Assembly (NCBI RefSeq): GCF_003935895.2
Contig: NZ_CP054058.1
Coordinates: 2,151,177 to 2,215,176 of the forward strand
Length of the DNA: 64,000 nucleotides
From: Scandinavium goeteborgense
GTDB lineage: Bacteria > Pseudomonadota > Gammaproteobacteria > Enterobacterales > Enterobacteriaceae
Direction of reading: 5' to 3'
This document shows, in pieces, positions 27,014-38,785 of this stretch. Every line of letters begins with the position of its first letter. Positions within the stretch are counted from its first letter, which is position 1. Position numbers and translations under genes: made by a program. Under the pieces are notes generated by a model. That model was not told where the DNA came from and made no database searches. It saw nothing but the letters and a program-made list of their open reading frames with translations.

Positions 27014-28477
27014 ATGGAAAACACGCTTTTAACCGCTAAGGCAACCGTACCCGCCTACGATCGTAACGCACTGGTGCCTCGCATCGTGCACCTCGGCTTT
27101 GGCGCATTTCACCGCGCACATCAGGCCGTTTATGCTGATATTTTGGCTCAGGAACATAACAGCGACTGGGGCTACACCGAAATCAACCTGATTGGCGGCG
27201 AGCAGCAAATCGCCGATCTCAATCGTCAGGATAACTTGTATACCGTGGCAGAAATGTCCGCTGATGCGTGGACTGCCCGCATCGTGGGCGTTGTGAAAGA
27301 AGCCCTGCACGCTCAGGTTGACGGCCTGGAAACCGTGCTGGCAAAACTGTGCGAGCCGCAGGTGACGATTGTGTCGCTGACCATCACCGAAAAAGGCTAC
27401 TGTCACTCTCCGGCGACGGGCGAACTGAATCTCGATCACCCGATGATCGCCGCTGATCTGCAAAATCCGCATCAGCCAACGTCCGCACCGGGCGTGGTGG
27501 TCGAAGCGCTGGCCCGTCGTAAAGCCGCTGGCCTGGCGCCGTTCAGCGTGATGTCCTGCGACAACATGCCGGAAAACGGCCATGTACTCGGGAACGTGGT
27601 GCGGGCCTATGCGCTTGCCTTGAACAGCGAGTTGGCGGCGTGGATCGAACAGAACGTCACCTTCCCGTCGACCATGGTTGACCGCATTGTGCCCGCCGTC
27701 ACCGCCGAAACGCTGGAAAAAATCGAAGCCATCACCGGCGTGCGTGACCCGGCAGGTGTGGCCTGTGAGCCGTTCCGCCAGTGGGTTATTGAAGACAACT
27801 TTGTTGCCGGGCGTCCGCAGTGGGAAAAAGCCGGGGCCGAACTGGTGGCCGACGTCATCCCGTTCGAAGAAATGAAGCTGCGTATGCTGAACGGCAGCCA
27901 CTCCTTCCTCGCTTATCTGGGTTATCTGGCTGGTTATCAGCACATTAACGACTGTATGGAAGACGAAAATTATCGTCGCGCCGCGCACGCGCTGATGCTG
28001 AAAGAGCAGGCCCCGACGCTGAAAGTGAAGGGCGTTGACCTGAGCCGCTACGCAGACCAGCTGATCGCGCGCTACAGCAACCCGGCGCTGCGCCACCGTA
28101 CCTGGCAGATTGCCATGGACGGCAGCCAGAAACTGCCCCAGCGCATGCTGGATTCCGTCCGCTGGCATCTGGCGCATAACAGCGATTTCTCGCTACTGGC
28201 GCTGGGCGTGGCGGGCTGGATGCGTTATGTCGACGGCACCGACGAGCAGGGCGCGGAGATTGAAGTCTGCGATCCGCTGCTCAGCACGCTTCAGACCGTG
28301 GTGAAAAACAGTGAGCAGGGCGAAACCCGTGTGAAAGCGCTGCTGGGTATCGAGGCCATCTTTGGGAATGAGCTGCCGCTGGAAGGGAAATTTGTTACGC
28401 AGGTGACAAATGCCTATCTGTCGCTGCTGGAGAAAGGGGCCAAAGCGACCGTCGCGGCCTTTGCTGAAAAGCTGTAA
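27014..28477 (+). CDS. ydfI: YdfI, mannitol/fructuronate-type polyol dehydrogenase
   Basis: 487 residues, very close to E. coli YdfI ([16 protein letters not shown] near 297; [11 protein letters not shown] near 185). A mannitol dehydrogenase family enzyme (UxuB/UxaB-like) that interconverts a ketohexonate and a hexonate with NAD(P). The ATG at 27014 is chosen; a GTG four codons earlier is possible. With rspB and two transporters it forms a sugar-acid pathway. Confidence 0.9.
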   Translation: MENTLLTAKATVPAYDRNALVPRIVHLGFGAFHRAHQAVYADILAQEHNSDWGYTEINLIGGEQQIADLNRQDNLYTVAEMSADAWTARIVGVVKEALHAQVDGLETVLAKLCEPQVTIVSLTITEKGYCHSPATGELNLDHPMIAADLQNPHQPTSAPGVVVEALARRKAAGLAPFSVMSCDNMPENGHVLGNVVRAYALALNSELAAWIEQNVTFPSTMVDRIVPAVTAETLEKIEAITGVRDPAGVACEPFRQWVIEDNFVAGRPQWEKAGAELVADVIPFEEMKLRMLNGSHSFLAYLGYLAGYQHINDCMEDENYRRAAHALMLKEQAPTLKVKGVDLSRYADQLIARYSNPALRHRTWQIAMDGSQKLPQRMLDSVRWHLAHNSDFSLLALGVAGWMRYVDGTDEQGAEIEVCDPLLSTLQTVVKNSEQGETRVKALLGIEAIFGNELPLEGKFVTQVTNAYLSLLEKGAKATVAAFAEKL

Positions 28478-28483
28478 ATACTG

Positions 28484-28515
28484 ATGCCCGGCGGCGGGTT
28501 GCTTGCCGGGCTGAC
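28484..28515. repeat. REP-like unit between ydfI and rspR
   Basis: TGCCCGGCGGCGGGTTGCTT followed by GCCGGGC forms a hairpin between the convergent genes. Confidence 0.6.
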
Positions 28516-28525
28516 TAACACGTCA

Positions 28526-29212
28526 TTACTCTTCGCTAAACCACTCGCCATTTTCCTGACGAATCAAGAGCATCGATTCGCTGATTTCCTGTAGATGAAC
28601 GGTCATCGCTTTGTCGACCGCCTCCACATCGCGTTTTTCCAGCGCGCTGAAAATATCCTGATGCTGGCGCAACAGCATTTCCGGCGAGGAAACGTGGTCG
28701 AGACTCATATAACGAACGCGGTCGATGGCGGCTTTAATGTTTTCGATGGTGTCCCAGGCAAGCTGGCAGTCGGCAATCTGCGACAGCAAATGGTGGAATT
28801 CATCGTCAAGCTGAAAGAAATCATTGTGCTGCTGGCGATCAATGGCGATCCGCTGCTGATGCAGGTTTTGCTCCAGCTGATAGCACTGGGCGTCGGTAAT
28901 CATCGTCGCCGCACGACGCACCACCGCGCATTCGATGGCCTGGCGCACGAAGCAGCCATTGCGCACCTGCGAAAGCGAAATTTTATTCACGTAGCTGCCG
29001 CGCTGGGGACGAATCTGAATCAGCCCGTTTTCGGCCAGCTTGATAAAGGCTTCACGCACCGGCTGGCGCGAAACGTCAAAGCGAACCGAAATCTCTTTCT
29101 CGGACAGCGGTGTACCCGGCGCTATCAGGCAGTGCACGATATCCCGGCGCAAAATACGGTAGATTTGCTGGTTCACGGGCTGTGTCGGATTGAGTTGCGA
29201 TTCTGCGGCCAT
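28526..29212 (-). CDS. rspR: RspR (YdfH), GntR/FadR-family regulator
   Basis: 228 residues. The N-terminal winged helix (about 10-75: [21 protein letters not shown], here broken at the usual helix) is followed by an all-helical FCD effector domain. E. coli RspR represses rspA. Here it is likely to control the transporter-rspB-ydfJ-ydfI genes through the repeated TATGG-type motif; that link is inference. Confidence 0.88.
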   Translation of the reverse strand: MAAESQLNPTQPVNQQIYRILRRDIVHCLIAPGTPLSEKEISVRFDVSRQPVREAFIKLAENGLIQIRPQRGSYVNKISLSQVRNGCFVRQAIECAVVRRAATMITDAQCYQLEQNLHQQRIAIDRQQHNDFFQLDDEFHHLLSQIADCQLAWDTIENIKAAIDRVRYMSLDHVSSPEMLLRQHQDIFSALEKRDVEAVDKAMTVHLQEISESMLLIRQENGEWFSEE

Positions 29213-29272
29213 TGCTTTTTCTTCGTTGCGGGGGAAGTGCGTTATTTTACGCTGAATATGATGCTACGCCCA

Positions 29273-29292
29273 GTCCGGCCCGCAGGCCGGAC
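29273..29292 (-). terminator. Hairpin downstream of ydfG
   Basis: Perfect 8-bp stem GTCCGGCC/GGCCGGAC with loop CGCA, 14 bases past the ydfG stop on the minus strand. Confidence 0.5.
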
Positions 29293-29305
29293 GGAGTAGA
29301 ATCGC

Positions 29306-30055
29306 TTAGCCCTGACGATGAACGCTCAGGCCAGCAAAGGACTGGCTGACAGGCATCATTTCAAGGGTGTTGATGTTGACGTGTTTTGGCAGCGTCGCCA
29401 CCCACCATACGGCTTCGGTCACATCTTCTGCTGACAGCGCGTTGGCATTTTCATACGCTTTCTCTGCTTTCGCGTCGTCGCCTTTGAAGCGCACATTTGA
29501 GAACTCCGTGCCGCCCACCAGGCCTGGCTCAACATCGGTCACGCGAACAGCGGTGCCGTGCAGGTCGGTGCGCAGGTTTAGGCTGAACTGGCGAACAAAT
29601 GCTTTGGTCGCGCCGTAGACGTTGCCGCCCGCGTACGGCCAGCTTCCGGCGGTAGAACCGATGTTAATGATATGGCCGCAGTTGCGCTCAACCATGCCCG
29701 GCAGCACCGCGCGAGTCATGTACACCAAACCTTTGTTGTTGGTGTCGATCATGGTTTCCCAGTCGTCCGCGTCGGCTTTATGCGCAGGCTCCATGCCCAG
29801 CGCCAGCCCGGCGTTATTGACCAGAATGTCGATATTGCGCCATTCAGCGGGGAGGTTAGCCATCATCTCTTCGATAGCCGCGCGGTTACGCACGTCAAGC
29901 TGCGCGGTCAGAATGCTGTCGCCCAGTTCGTCTTTCAGTTCCTGCAGACGCTCATGACGGCGTCCGGTGGCGATAACTTTATGGCCATTGGCGATGAAAC
30001 GGCGGGTGATGCTCTCACCAAACCCGGCGGTCGCTCCGGTAACAAGTACAATCAT
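29306..30055 (-). CDS. ydfG: YdfG, NADP-dependent 3-hydroxy acid / L-allo-threonine dehydrogenase
   Basis: 249 residues, a classical short-chain dehydrogenase. It has NAD(P)-binding GATAGFGE (about 7-14), NNAGLA, and the catalytic YxxxK in YGATKAF (about 147-153). E. coli YdfG oxidises L-serine, L-allo-threonine and 3-hydroxyacids, and removes malonic semialdehyde in the Rut pathway. In E. coli it adjoins dcp; here about 6 kb of purine-catabolism genes separates them. Confidence 0.92.
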   Translation of the reverse strand: MIVLVTGATAGFGESITRRFIANGHKVIATGRRHERLQELKDELGDSILTAQLDVRNRAAIEEMMANLPAEWRNIDILVNNAGLALGMEPAHKADADDWETMIDTNNKGLVYMTRAVLPGMVERNCGHIINIGSTAGSWPYAGGNVYGATKAFVRQFSLNLRTDLHGTAVRVTDVEPGLVGGTEFSNVRFKGDDAKAEKAYENANALSAEDVTEAVWWVATLPKHVNINTLEMMPVSQSFAGLSVHRQG

Positions 30056-30163
30056 TCTTCCTGTTCCTCAATGCGTTAACTGTTGCCATACCATACCACG
30101 CGTGGTCGGCCTTCGGGAACGGAACTTTGCAACCTGTTGTACCACTTTAGCGCCCCGTCACTG

Positions 30164-30180
30164 TGCGCAAAAAGGGTGCA
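30164..30180 (+). promoter_or_regulatory. Candidate NtrC enhancer for guaD
   Basis: TGCGCAAAAAGGGTGCA matches the dyad TGCACC-N5-GGTGCA with a perfect right half and a degraded left half. It lies about 220 bases upstream of the sigma54 promoter. Confidence 0.45.
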
Positions 30181-30372
30181 TCTGCTTCAGCGTTGTGCGT
30201 CGTTTTACGCAGCCATTTCTGTTCTCGTCAAAATGCAGAGGAATATTTATGCAAGGAAACCGATTGCCTGAATAAGCAAACGGTTGCGAGCTGAATATTA
30301 TTCAGTTTGTTGCGCAAACGAATGAATAATTAATAAGACATTGAAATATAACGACAATTGTAAAATTAAAGC

Positions 30373-30388
30373 TGGCATTCTCTTTGCA
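30373..30388 (+). promoter_or_regulatory. Sigma54 promoter for guaD-xdhABC
   Basis: TGGCATTCTCTTTGCA fits TGGCACG-N4-TTGCA with the invariant GG and GC at the correct 10-base spacing. It lies 65 bases before guaD. Confidence 0.75.
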
Positions 30389-30452
30389 ATACTATTCTGA
30401 CAATACACCTGCATAAATAACCCGGACCCAACCGGGATAAGTAGAGGTCAGA

Positions 30453-31777
<1,325 letters not shown>

Positions 31778-31781
<4 letters not shown>

Positions 31782-33196
31782 CCCAATTTTTACTCAATCA
31801 ACAGCCGGTCACGCTTGAAAACGTCGACCCGAATCTGACGGTGCTGAACTGGCTGCGTAACGACCGCCTGCGTTGCGGAACCAAAGAGGGCTGCGCGTCG
31901 GGCGATTGCGGGGCCTGCACGGTGGTGCTTGGGAGCGTCGACGCCGGCAAAATTCGCTACCAGAGCGCTAACGCCTGCCTGTTATTGGTCGGCCAGCTCC
32001 ATGGCAAACAACTGCTGACGGTGGAAGATTTGGCAGACAGCGGCGAACTGCATCTGGTGCAGCGCACTCTAGCTTGCGGACACGCGTCCCAGTGCGGGTT
32101 CTGCACGCCGGGGATCGTGATGTCGGCTTTCGCAATGCACAAAAACGGCACGGCGGCAGACAGTGCAACGGTGGCCCATCAGCTGGGTGGCAATTTGTGC
32201 CGCTGCACGGGTTATCGGCCGATTGTTGAAGCGGCAATGAACATTCTGTCTGATTCCAGTGCGGATAAATTCGATACGCAGGAGGCGCAAACAGTGGCCC
32301 AGCTTCAGGCCCTCGGTGAGCCAACGGATGCACGGTTGCTGATGCCGGAGACGCTCGATGCGCTGGCCGAAAGCTATGCCCTACATCCGCAGGCGCGACT
32401 GCTGGCGGGCGGAACCGATCTTAATTTGCTGGTCACCCAGGCGCACCAGCGTCACAGTCAGCTGATTTCGCTGGCGCGGGTAAAAGAATTGCGCGGCATT
32501 GAACGGCAGGGCAACCGGCTGGTGATTGGCGCGATGACCACTCTGGACACCCTACAGCATCAGTTGAAAGAGCCGCTCCCGGTCTTCAGCGAGATGCTCA
32601 ATCGTTTTGCCTCGCAGCAGGTTCGCAACCAGGGCACGCTGGGGGGCAACATCGCTAACGCTTCGCCCATTGGCGACTGCGCCCCAGCGCTGCTGGCCCT
32701 CGACGCACGGCTTCGCCTGCGTTGCGGCGCACAAACGCGCGACGTGGCGCTGACCGAGTTTTTTACTGGCTACCGTAAAACTGTCATGCAGCCGGGGGAG
32801 TTCATCAGCCATATCCTCATTGATGACGTGACGTTGTCACGCAATCTGCAATTATGGAAAGTCTCAAAGCGGCGGGAGGACGACATTTCTTCGGTATTTG
32901 CCGCCATTAATCTGGAGGTCAGCGACGGCATCGTGAGTCGGGCACGCATCGCCTATGGTGGTATGGCGGCCACGCCTGCAAGAGCGCTGCACTGCGAAGC
33001 CGCGTGGGTCGGGCGGGCGGTCAATCGCGAGACGCTTAACGCCGCGTGTACTGCGCTGGGGGAGGATTTCTCGCCGCTTAGCGACGCTCGTGCCAGTGCA
33101 GAATATCGCCTGCAGGTGGCGAAAAACCTGCTGAAACGCTATTTCCTGCACATGACGTCTGAATATCTCGTGGAGGTGACTGATTATGTCCGCTAA
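31778..33196 (+). CDS. xdhA: Xanthine dehydrogenase small subunit (Fe-S/FAD)
   Basis: 472 residues. N-terminal plant-type [2Fe-2S] domain (Cys39, Cys44, Cys47 in CASGDCGACT), a second [2Fe-2S] domain (CGHASQCGFCTPG and NLCRCTGYRP), then an FAD domain with LLAGGTDLNL and GGNIANASPIGD, and the CO-dehydrogenase flavoprotein C-terminus. This is the two-subunit bacterial XDH type, unlike the E. coli three-subunit xdhABC. Electrons pass from the Mo site through Fe-S to FAD and NAD. Start overlaps the guaD stop. Confidence 0.93.
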
Positions 33197-35549
33197 ACCG
33201 CCAGCCATTTCCGAAACGGTGCTGAAAGCGCAGTTTCTCGAGCAGTTAAACGGCCGCGTGGGCAAATCCCGCGCGCATGAAAGCGCCGAGCGTCACGTCA
33301 GCGGTGCGGCAGAGTACATCGACGATAAAACGCCGCTTACCGGGATGCTGCATCTGTGTCCGGTGCTCAGCGACTGCGCCCACGGACGTATTACGCACAT
33401 CGACACCGCCGCTTGTTTGCAGGTGCCAGGCGTGGTGCGCGTGCTGAGCTGGCAGGACGTGCCGGGCGAGCTGGACATCGGGCCGCTGGCACCGGGCGAC
33501 CCTCTGTTTGCCAAAGAAACGGTGGAATATCACGGGCAGGTGGTGCTGATGATTGCCGCCGAAACCCCCGACGCCGCGCGTGACGGGGCATTAGCAGCGA
33601 AGATAGCGATTGAGCCTCTGGACGCGGTGCTGGACGTCGAACAGGCGCTGGCGCAACAGCACTTTGTCGAACAGCCGCACGTGCAGCAGCGTGGTGATGC
33701 CGACGGGGCGCTGGCCGCTGCGCCACACCGCTTACAGGGCCAGTTCCATATCGGCGGACAGGAGCATTTTTATCTCGAAGGCCAGGTGGCGATGGCGCTT
33801 CCGGGCGAAGAAGGCGCGATGCAAATCTGGTCCTCAACGCAGCATCCGACCGAAGTGCAGAAACTGGTGTCGTCGGTGCTGGGCGTGACGCAAAGCAAAG
33901 TCACCGTGGACGTACGCCGGATGGGCGGCGGATTTGGTGGGAAAGAAACGCAGGCGGCGGGGATTGCCTGTCACGCCGCACTGGCCGCGCGGGTGACCGG
34001 TCGCCCGGCGAAGTTGCGCCTTTCGCGTCGGGATGACATGCGCGTCACCGGCAAACGCCATCCGTTCTTTGTGCGCTTCGATGTGGGTTTCACCGACGAC
34101 GGCATGCTGCACGGCGTGGTGATTGATTTGGCCGCTAACTGCGGCTATTCGCTGGATTTGTCGGGTTCAATCTGTGACCGGGCGATGTTCCACGCCGATA
34201 ATGCCTATTACCTCGGCGACGCACGCGTGACCGGCTATCGCTGCCGCACCAACCTGGCGTCCAACACCGCGTTTCGCGGCTTCGGCGGCCCACAGGGCAT
34301 GGTCGCCATCGAACAGATAATGGATGCTATCGCCCGTCAGCTCTCCCTCGACCCGTTGCATATCCGCCGAATTAACGCTTACGGCGGCGAAGGGCGCGAC
34401 GTCACCCATTATCACCAGCCGGTAAAACAGAATCTGGCGCAAACGGTTATCGGTCAACTGGCGGACTCCGCGTGCTACGCCGAGCGTCGGGCAGACATTG
34501 CCCGCTTTAACGCACAAAGCCCGGTGCTGAAGCGCGGGCTGGCGCTGACGCCGGTCAAATTCGGCATTTCATTTACCGCCAGTTTCCTCAATCAGGCCGG
34601 GGCGCTGATCCTGATTTACAGCGACGGTACGCTGCAACTCAACCACGGCGGGACCGAAATGGGCCAGGGGCTGAATACCAAAGTGGCGCAAATTGTGGCG
34701 AACGTACTGCAAATCCCCCTCGATGCGATTCAGGTTACCGCCACCAGCACCGGCAAAGTGCCGAATACCTCGCCGACGGCGGCGTCGTCCGGGGCCGACC
34801 TTAACGGTAAAGCCGCAGAAATTGCCGCGCAGACCCTGAAACAGCGCTTAGTGGAGATGCTGTGTGCGCTGCACCGGTGTCCCGAAGATCGGGTGACGTT
34901 TTGCAACGGCGTGGTGCAGGTCAATGAGCGCTATTTCAGTTTTGCCGACGTGGCGATGCTGGCGTGGCTTAACCAGGTTCCACTCTCAGCGACCGGATTT
35001 TACAAGGTGCCGGGCATTCATTACGACCGCCAGGCCGGGCGCGGCGAACCGTTCTACTACTTCGCCTGGGGCGCAGCCTGTTCCGAAGTGATCGTCGACA
35101 CGATGACCGGGGAATATCGCCTGCTGCGCACCGATATCCTGCACGACGTCGGGCAGTCGCTGAACCCGGCGCTGGATATCGGCCAGATTGAGGGTGGTTT
35201 CATGCAGGGCGCAGGCTGGCTGACGACCGAAGAGCTAAAGTGGGATAACAATGGACGGCTGCTGACCGATGGGCCGATGAGCTACAAAATCCCGGCGATG
35301 AGCGACATGCCGGAGGTGTTTAACGTCTCCCTGCTCGAGGCGCACGCCAACAGCGCCGAAACGGTTTATCGCTCAAAAGCAGTGGGCGAACCGCCGTTTA
35401 TGCTCGGCATTTCAGTGTGGTGTGCGTTGCAGGACGCGGTGGCGTCGGTGGCAGATTACCGTCGTCATCCAATGCTCGACGCCCCGGCGACGCCAGAACG
35501 GGTGTTGGCGGGCGTCACTCAGCTGGAGGCGGACGATGATGAAAGCTGA
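33186..35549 (+). CDS. xdhB: Xanthine dehydrogenase large molybdenum subunit
   Basis: 787 residues, the xanthine oxidase/aldehyde oxidase Mo-cofactor fold. GGGFGGKET and FRGFGGPQG are the pterin-binding loops, and the catalytic Glu is in AVGEPPFMLG near the C-terminus. It hydroxylates hypoxanthine and xanthine to urate. The start overlaps xdhA by 11 bases. No urate oxidase gene is visible downstream. Confidence 0.93.
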   Translation: MSAKPPAISETVLKAQFLEQLNGRVGKSRAHESAERHVSGAAEYIDDKTPLTGMLHLCPVLSDCAHGRITHIDTAACLQVPGVVRVLSWQDVPGELDIGPLAPGDPLFAKETVEYHGQVVLMIAAETPDAARDGALAAKIAIEPLDAVLDVEQALAQQHFVEQPHVQQRGDADGALAAAPHRLQGQFHIGGQEHFYLEGQVAMALPGEEGAMQIWSSTQHPTEVQKLVSSVLGVTQSKVTVDVRRMGGGFGGKETQAAGIACHAALAARVTGRPAKLRLSRRDDMRVTGKRHPFFVRFDVGFTDDGMLHGVVIDLAANCGYSLDLSGSICDRAMFHADNAYYLGDARVTGYRCRTNLASNTAFRGFGGPQGMVAIEQIMDAIARQLSLDPLHIRRINAYGGEGRDVTHYHQPVKQNLAQTVIGQLADSACYAERRADIARFNAQSPVLKRGLALTPVKFGISFTASFLNQAGALILIYSDGTLQLNHGGTEMGQGLNTKVAQIVANVLQIPLDAIQVTATSTGKVPNTSPTAASSGADLNGKAAEIAAQTLKQRLVEMLCALHRCPEDRVTFCNGVVQVNERYFSFADVAMLAWLNQVPLSATGFYKVPGIHYDRQAGRGEPFYYFAWGAACSEVIVDTMTGEYRLLRTDILHDVGQSLNPALDIGQIEGGFMQGAGWLTTEELKWDNNGRLLTDGPMSYKIPAMSDMPEVFNVSLLEAHANSAETVYRSKAVGEPPFMLGISVWCALQDAVASVADYRRHPMLDAPATPERVLAGVTQLEADDDES

Positions 35550-36312
35550 CGAATGGCTGGACGTGCTGATGGCATTGCGCGAGCGGCGCGTGCCTGCGGT
35601 AATGTTGACGCTGTTACAGGATAAAGGCTCGGTGCCGCGCGAGGCAGGCACCAAGATGGTGGTCAGCCTCGACGAGAGCTGGCTGACTATCGGCGGTGGT
35701 AATCTGGAATTTCAGTGTATCGCCATCGCGCGTGAAATGTTGCAGTCCGGCGCGCAGACGCCGCGTCAGGAAACGTTCGCCCTCGGCGCGCGCGCCGGGC
35801 AGTGCTGCGGCGGCATGACTCAGGTGCTGTTCGAACCCTGGGGGCTGCCGCAGCCGGAAGTGTACGTCTTTGGGGCCGGGCACGTGGGGCAGGCACTGGT
35901 GAACATTCTCGCCACGCTGCCGTGCCGGATGAACTGGGTAGATCAGCGTGAGGCGCAGTTTGGCGCGGTGCCCGCCGGAGTGCGCTGCCATCTTTCCGAC
36001 GACCCGTGTGATATCGCCCGCCACGCGCCGGATAACAGCCTGTTCGTGGTGATGACCCATCATCATCCGCTGGATCTGGCGCTGGCAGAAACGCTGCTGC
36101 GCCGCGGGCGCTATCGTTATCTGGGCGTGATCGGCTCGCAAACCAAACGCCAACGGTTTGAATATCTGCTGGAAGGCAAAGGCATTGCCCGGGAAATGCT
36201 GAATACAATGCGCTGCCCAATTGGCCTACCGGACGTCAAAGGCAAATTGCCCGCCGAAATCGCCGTGGCGGTGGCGGGGGAAATCATTGCGGTTTATCAA
36301 GGGGTTGCCTAA
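35536..36312 (+). CDS. xdhC: XdhC, Mo-cofactor sulfuration/insertion chaperone
   Basis: 258 residues. XdhC/CoxI N-terminal part (LLQDKGSVPREAGTKMVV; GQCCGGMTQ with a Cys pair) and a Rossmann-like C-terminal part (VFGAGHVGQAL). XdhC binds the molybdenum cofactor, has it sulfurated by a NifS-like enzyme and inserts it into XdhB. It overlaps xdhB by 14 bases, completing the guaD-xdhABC operon. Confidence 0.92.
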   Translation: MMKADEWLDVLMALRERRVPAVMLTLLQDKGSVPREAGTKMVVSLDESWLTIGGGNLEFQCIAIAREMLQSGAQTPRQETFALGARAGQCCGGMTQVLFEPWGLPQPEVYVFGAGHVGQALVNILATLPCRMNWVDQREAQFGAVPAGVRCHLSDDPCDIARHAPDNSLFVVMTHHHPLDLALAETLLRRGRYRYLGVIGSQTKRQRFEYLLEGKGIAREMLNTMRCPIGLPDVKGKLPAEIAVAVAGEIIAVYQGVA

Positions 36313-36344
36313 TCTAAGGAGAATCCCGTTTTCAGGAGTCCGTG

Positions 36345-38390
36345 ATGAGCAGTGATAACCCGTTTTTAAGCGTCAGCCTGTTACCTTATCAGGCCCCGCG
36401 TTTTGATGTGATTGAGGACGATCATTACCGTCCTGCGTTCGATGCAGGCCTGCGCCAAAAGCGCGAAGAAATTGCGGCGATTGCCGAAAACCTAGCACCC
36501 GCAACGTTCGACAACACCTTCGTGGCGCTGGAGAAAAGCGGCGAGCTGCTGGGCCGCGTCACGTCCATATTTTTTGCCATGACCGCCGCCCACACCAACG
36601 ACACGCTCCAGCGTCTCGACGAGCAGTTTTCTGCGGAACTGGCCGAATTATCCAACGATGTGTATCTCAACGAGGCGCTGTTCGCCCGGGTCGACACCCT
36701 CTGGCAGCAGCGGGAAACGCTGGGACTGGATGCGGAATCGCGGCGGTTAGTCGAGGTTATCCATCAGCAATTTATTCTGGCGGGGGCGAAGCTTGCGCCT
36801 GCGCAGAAAGCCGAACTGCGCACGTTAAACACCGAAGCCGCGACGCTCAGCACCCAGTTTCACCAGCGGCTGCTGGCCGCCGCCAAATCCGGTGGGCTTG
36901 TGCTGGATTACCAGCATCAGCTGGATGGCCTCAGCCCGGAAGACATCACCGCTGCCGCCAGCGCGGCCCGTGATAAAGGGCTGAACGATCGCTGGCTTCT
37001 GCCCTTGCTGAACAGCACCCAACAGCCTGCGCTGGCGCAGCTTCGTGACCGACAAACCCGTAAAAACCTGTTCGATGCAGGCTGGTTACGCAATGAGAAA
37101 GGCGACGGGAACAACACCCGGGCGCTGATTTTGCGTCTGGTCACTGTGCGCGCCAAACAGGCGGCGCTGCTGGGTTATCGCGATTACGCGAGCTGGAGCA
37201 TGGCTGACCAGATGGCGAAAACGCCGGAAGCCGCCTTCACCTTTATGCATCAAATTGCTCCTGCGGCCCGGACGCGCGCCGAACATGAACTGGCCGATAT
37301 TCAGCACGTGATTGATGAGCAGCAGGGCGGTTTTCAGGCGCAGGCCTGGGACTGGAATTATTACGCCGAGCAGGTGCGACTGGCGCGATACGATCTTGAT
37401 GAAGCGCAGATCAAACCGTATCTGGAACTGAACAACGTGCTGACCGACGGCGTGTTCTGGACCGCTTCGCAGCTGTTTGGAATCCGTTTTGTCGAGCGTT
37501 TTGATATTCCGGTTTACCACCCGGATGTTCGCGTTTGGGAAATTTTTGACGCTAATGGCGTAGGTCTGGCACTGTTCTACGGCGATTTCTTTGCCCGTGA
37601 TTCGAAAGGCGGCGGCGCATGGATGGATAACTACGTCACGCAGTCGACGCTGCTCGAACAGCGCCCGGTGATTTACAACGTCTGCAACTATCAGAAACCG
37701 ACGGCAGGTAACCCGGCGCTGCTGAGCTGGGATGATGTGGTGACGCTGTTCCACGAATTCGGTCACACTCTGCACGGGCTGTTCGCCGTCCAGCGCTATC
37801 CGACCCTGTCTGGCACACGTACGCCGCGCGATTTCGTCGAGTTCCCATCGCAAATTAACGAACACTGGGCTCGCCATCCGCAGGTATTTGCCCGCTTTGC
37901 GCGTCATTACCAGAGCGGAGAGCCGATGCCGGAAAATCTGCGCGACAGCATGATGCGCGCCGCGACCTTCAATAAAGGTTACGACATGACCGAGCTAGTC
38001 AGTTCCGCACTGCTGGACATGAACTGGCACACTCAGACGCTTGAAACACTGCCTGACGATGTGGACGCGTTTGAATTGCAGGCCATTAGCAGGGAAAACC
38101 TCGATTTGGCCGCCGTACCGCCGCGTTATCGCAGCAGCTATTTTGCGCATATTTTTGGTGGCGGCTACGCGGCTGGCTATTACGCTTATATCTGGACGCA
38201 AATGCTGGCCGATGACGGCTACCAGTGGTTTGTCGAAGAGGGCGGCCTGACACGTGAAAATGGTCAGCGATTCCGCGAGGCGATTTTATCGCGCGGCAAC
38301 AGCAGTGATTTGGAAGCGTTATACCGCGACTGGCGTGGACACGATCCGCTGCCGGAGCCGATGCTTAAAAATCGCGGGTTAAGCGAATAA
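36345..38390 (+). CDS. dcp: Dcp, dipeptidyl carboxypeptidase II (M3)
   Basis: 681 residues, same as E. coli Dcp. The Zn-binding HEFGH motif is at 470-474, with NKGYDMTELVSSALLDM further on. It releases C-terminal dipeptides from small peptides in the cytoplasm/periplasm fraction. ATG 36345 is preferred over the GTG one codon earlier. It is followed by a perfect palindromic BIME. Confidence 0.94.
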   Translation: MSSDNPFLSVSLLPYQAPRFDVIEDDHYRPAFDAGLRQKREEIAAIAENLAPATFDNTFVALEKSGELLGRVTSIFFAMTAAHTNDTLQRLDEQFSAELAELSNDVYLNEALFARVDTLWQQRETLGLDAESRRLVEVIHQQFILAGAKLAPAQKAELRTLNTEAATLSTQFHQRLLAAAKSGGLVLDYQHQLDGLSPEDITAAASAARDKGLNDRWLLPLLNSTQQPALAQLRDRQTRKNLFDAGWLRNEKGDGNNTRALILRLVTVRAKQAALLGYRDYASWSMADQMAKTPEAAFTFMHQIAPAARTRAEHELADIQHVIDEQQGGFQAQAWDWNYYAEQVRLARYDLDEAQIKPYLELNNVLTDGVFWTASQLFGIRFVERFDIPVYHPDVRVWEIFDANGVGLALFYGDFFARDSKGGGAWMDNYVTQSTLLEQRPVIYNVCNYQKPTAGNPALLSWDDVVTLFHEFGHTLHGLFAVQRYPTLSGTRTPRDFVEFPSQINEHWARHPQVFARFARHYQSGEPMPENLRDSMMRAATFNKGYDMTELVSSALLDMNWHTQTLETLPDDVDAFELQAISRENLDLAAVPPRYRSSYFAHIFGGGYAAGYYAYIWTQMLADDGYQWFVEEGGLTRENGQRFREAILSRGNSSDLEALYRDWRGHDPLPEPMLKNRGLSE

Positions 38391-38393
38391 TCG

Positions 38394-38465
38394 TGCCCGG
38401 TGGCGCTACGCTGACCGGGCCTACAAATATAACCGTAGGCCCGGTCAGCGTAGCGCCACCGGGCA
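38394..38465. repeat. BIME: inverted pair of REP units after dcp
   Basis: Two 31-base arms (TGCCCGGTGGCGCTACGCTG onward, and its reverse complement) are perfect and separated by 10 AT-rich bases. Probable transcript stabiliser or terminator after dcp. Confidence 0.85.
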
Positions 38466-38549
38466 GGACGTAGAATGCCCATTAATTGTTATGGTTTAGA
38501 ATTATCTTATGCGTTATTTATACCGTTTATAAAAAACAATGCCCGTCTT

Positions 38550-38583
38550 GTTTAGGCTTCATTGAAGTTCGGAATGGTAGCCT
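38550..38583 (+). promoter_or_regulatory. Candidate PhoP-dependent promoter of the mgrR-like sRNA
   Basis: GTTTA-N5-CATTG (38550-38564) followed after 13 bases by TAGCCT as a weak -10. The half-site spacing and position fit PhoP-activated promoters, though the second half-site is degenerate. Confidence 0.4.
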
Positions 38584-38589
38584 GATTGT

Positions 38590-38689
38590 ATGACGCAAAT
38601 AAGGCACGGACGCGCCCGATTTGCTGAAGAATCAAAACACAAATCTATCCATGCAAGCATTTACCGCCACACCGTTGGCGGTTTTTTTT
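38590..38689 (+). ncRNA. mgrR: Probable MgrR small RNA
   Basis: About 100 bases run from the predicted start to an intrinsic terminator: stem CCGCCA/TGGCGG (38664-38669 with 38676-38681) and eight T (38682-38689). No frame with a ribosome site is seen. In E. coli the PhoP-activated, Hfq-dependent MgrR (about 98 nt, represses eptB) is encoded beside mgtS, exactly this context. The terminator is seen; identity rests on context and length. Confidence 0.55.
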
Positions 38690-38723
38690 GTATTTAATTT
38701 CTCGCCGTCTTGATAAATTCCAA

Positions 38724-38757
38724 CAAAAAGCCCCTTGTGCGTTAAGCAACAAGGGGC
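38724..38757 (-). terminator. Terminator of mgtS
   Basis: On the minus strand GGCCCCTTGTTG...CACAAGGGGC is followed by TTTTTG. It faces the sRNA terminator, so the two small genes converge. Confidence 0.75.
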
Positions 38758-38785
38758 CGTTACGGGTCGGGACTGTCAGTGTTCA

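Larger units (their letters stand above)
30056..30452. promoter_or_regulatory. Divergent control region ydfG / guaD
   Basis: A 397-base gap. Left part: a TATGGTATGGCAACAG-type sequence (minus strand, about 30079-30098) near ydfG, reminiscent of the cluster motif before rspB. Middle: an NtrC-like site at 30164-30180. Right: very AT-rich DNA, then a sigma54 promoter at 30373-30388. Confidence 0.5.

Noticed and set aside
27029..28177. 382-codon minus-strand frame opposite ydfI
   Set aside because: Long but entirely inside a clear dehydrogenase gene; His/Arg/Gln-rich, no motif.
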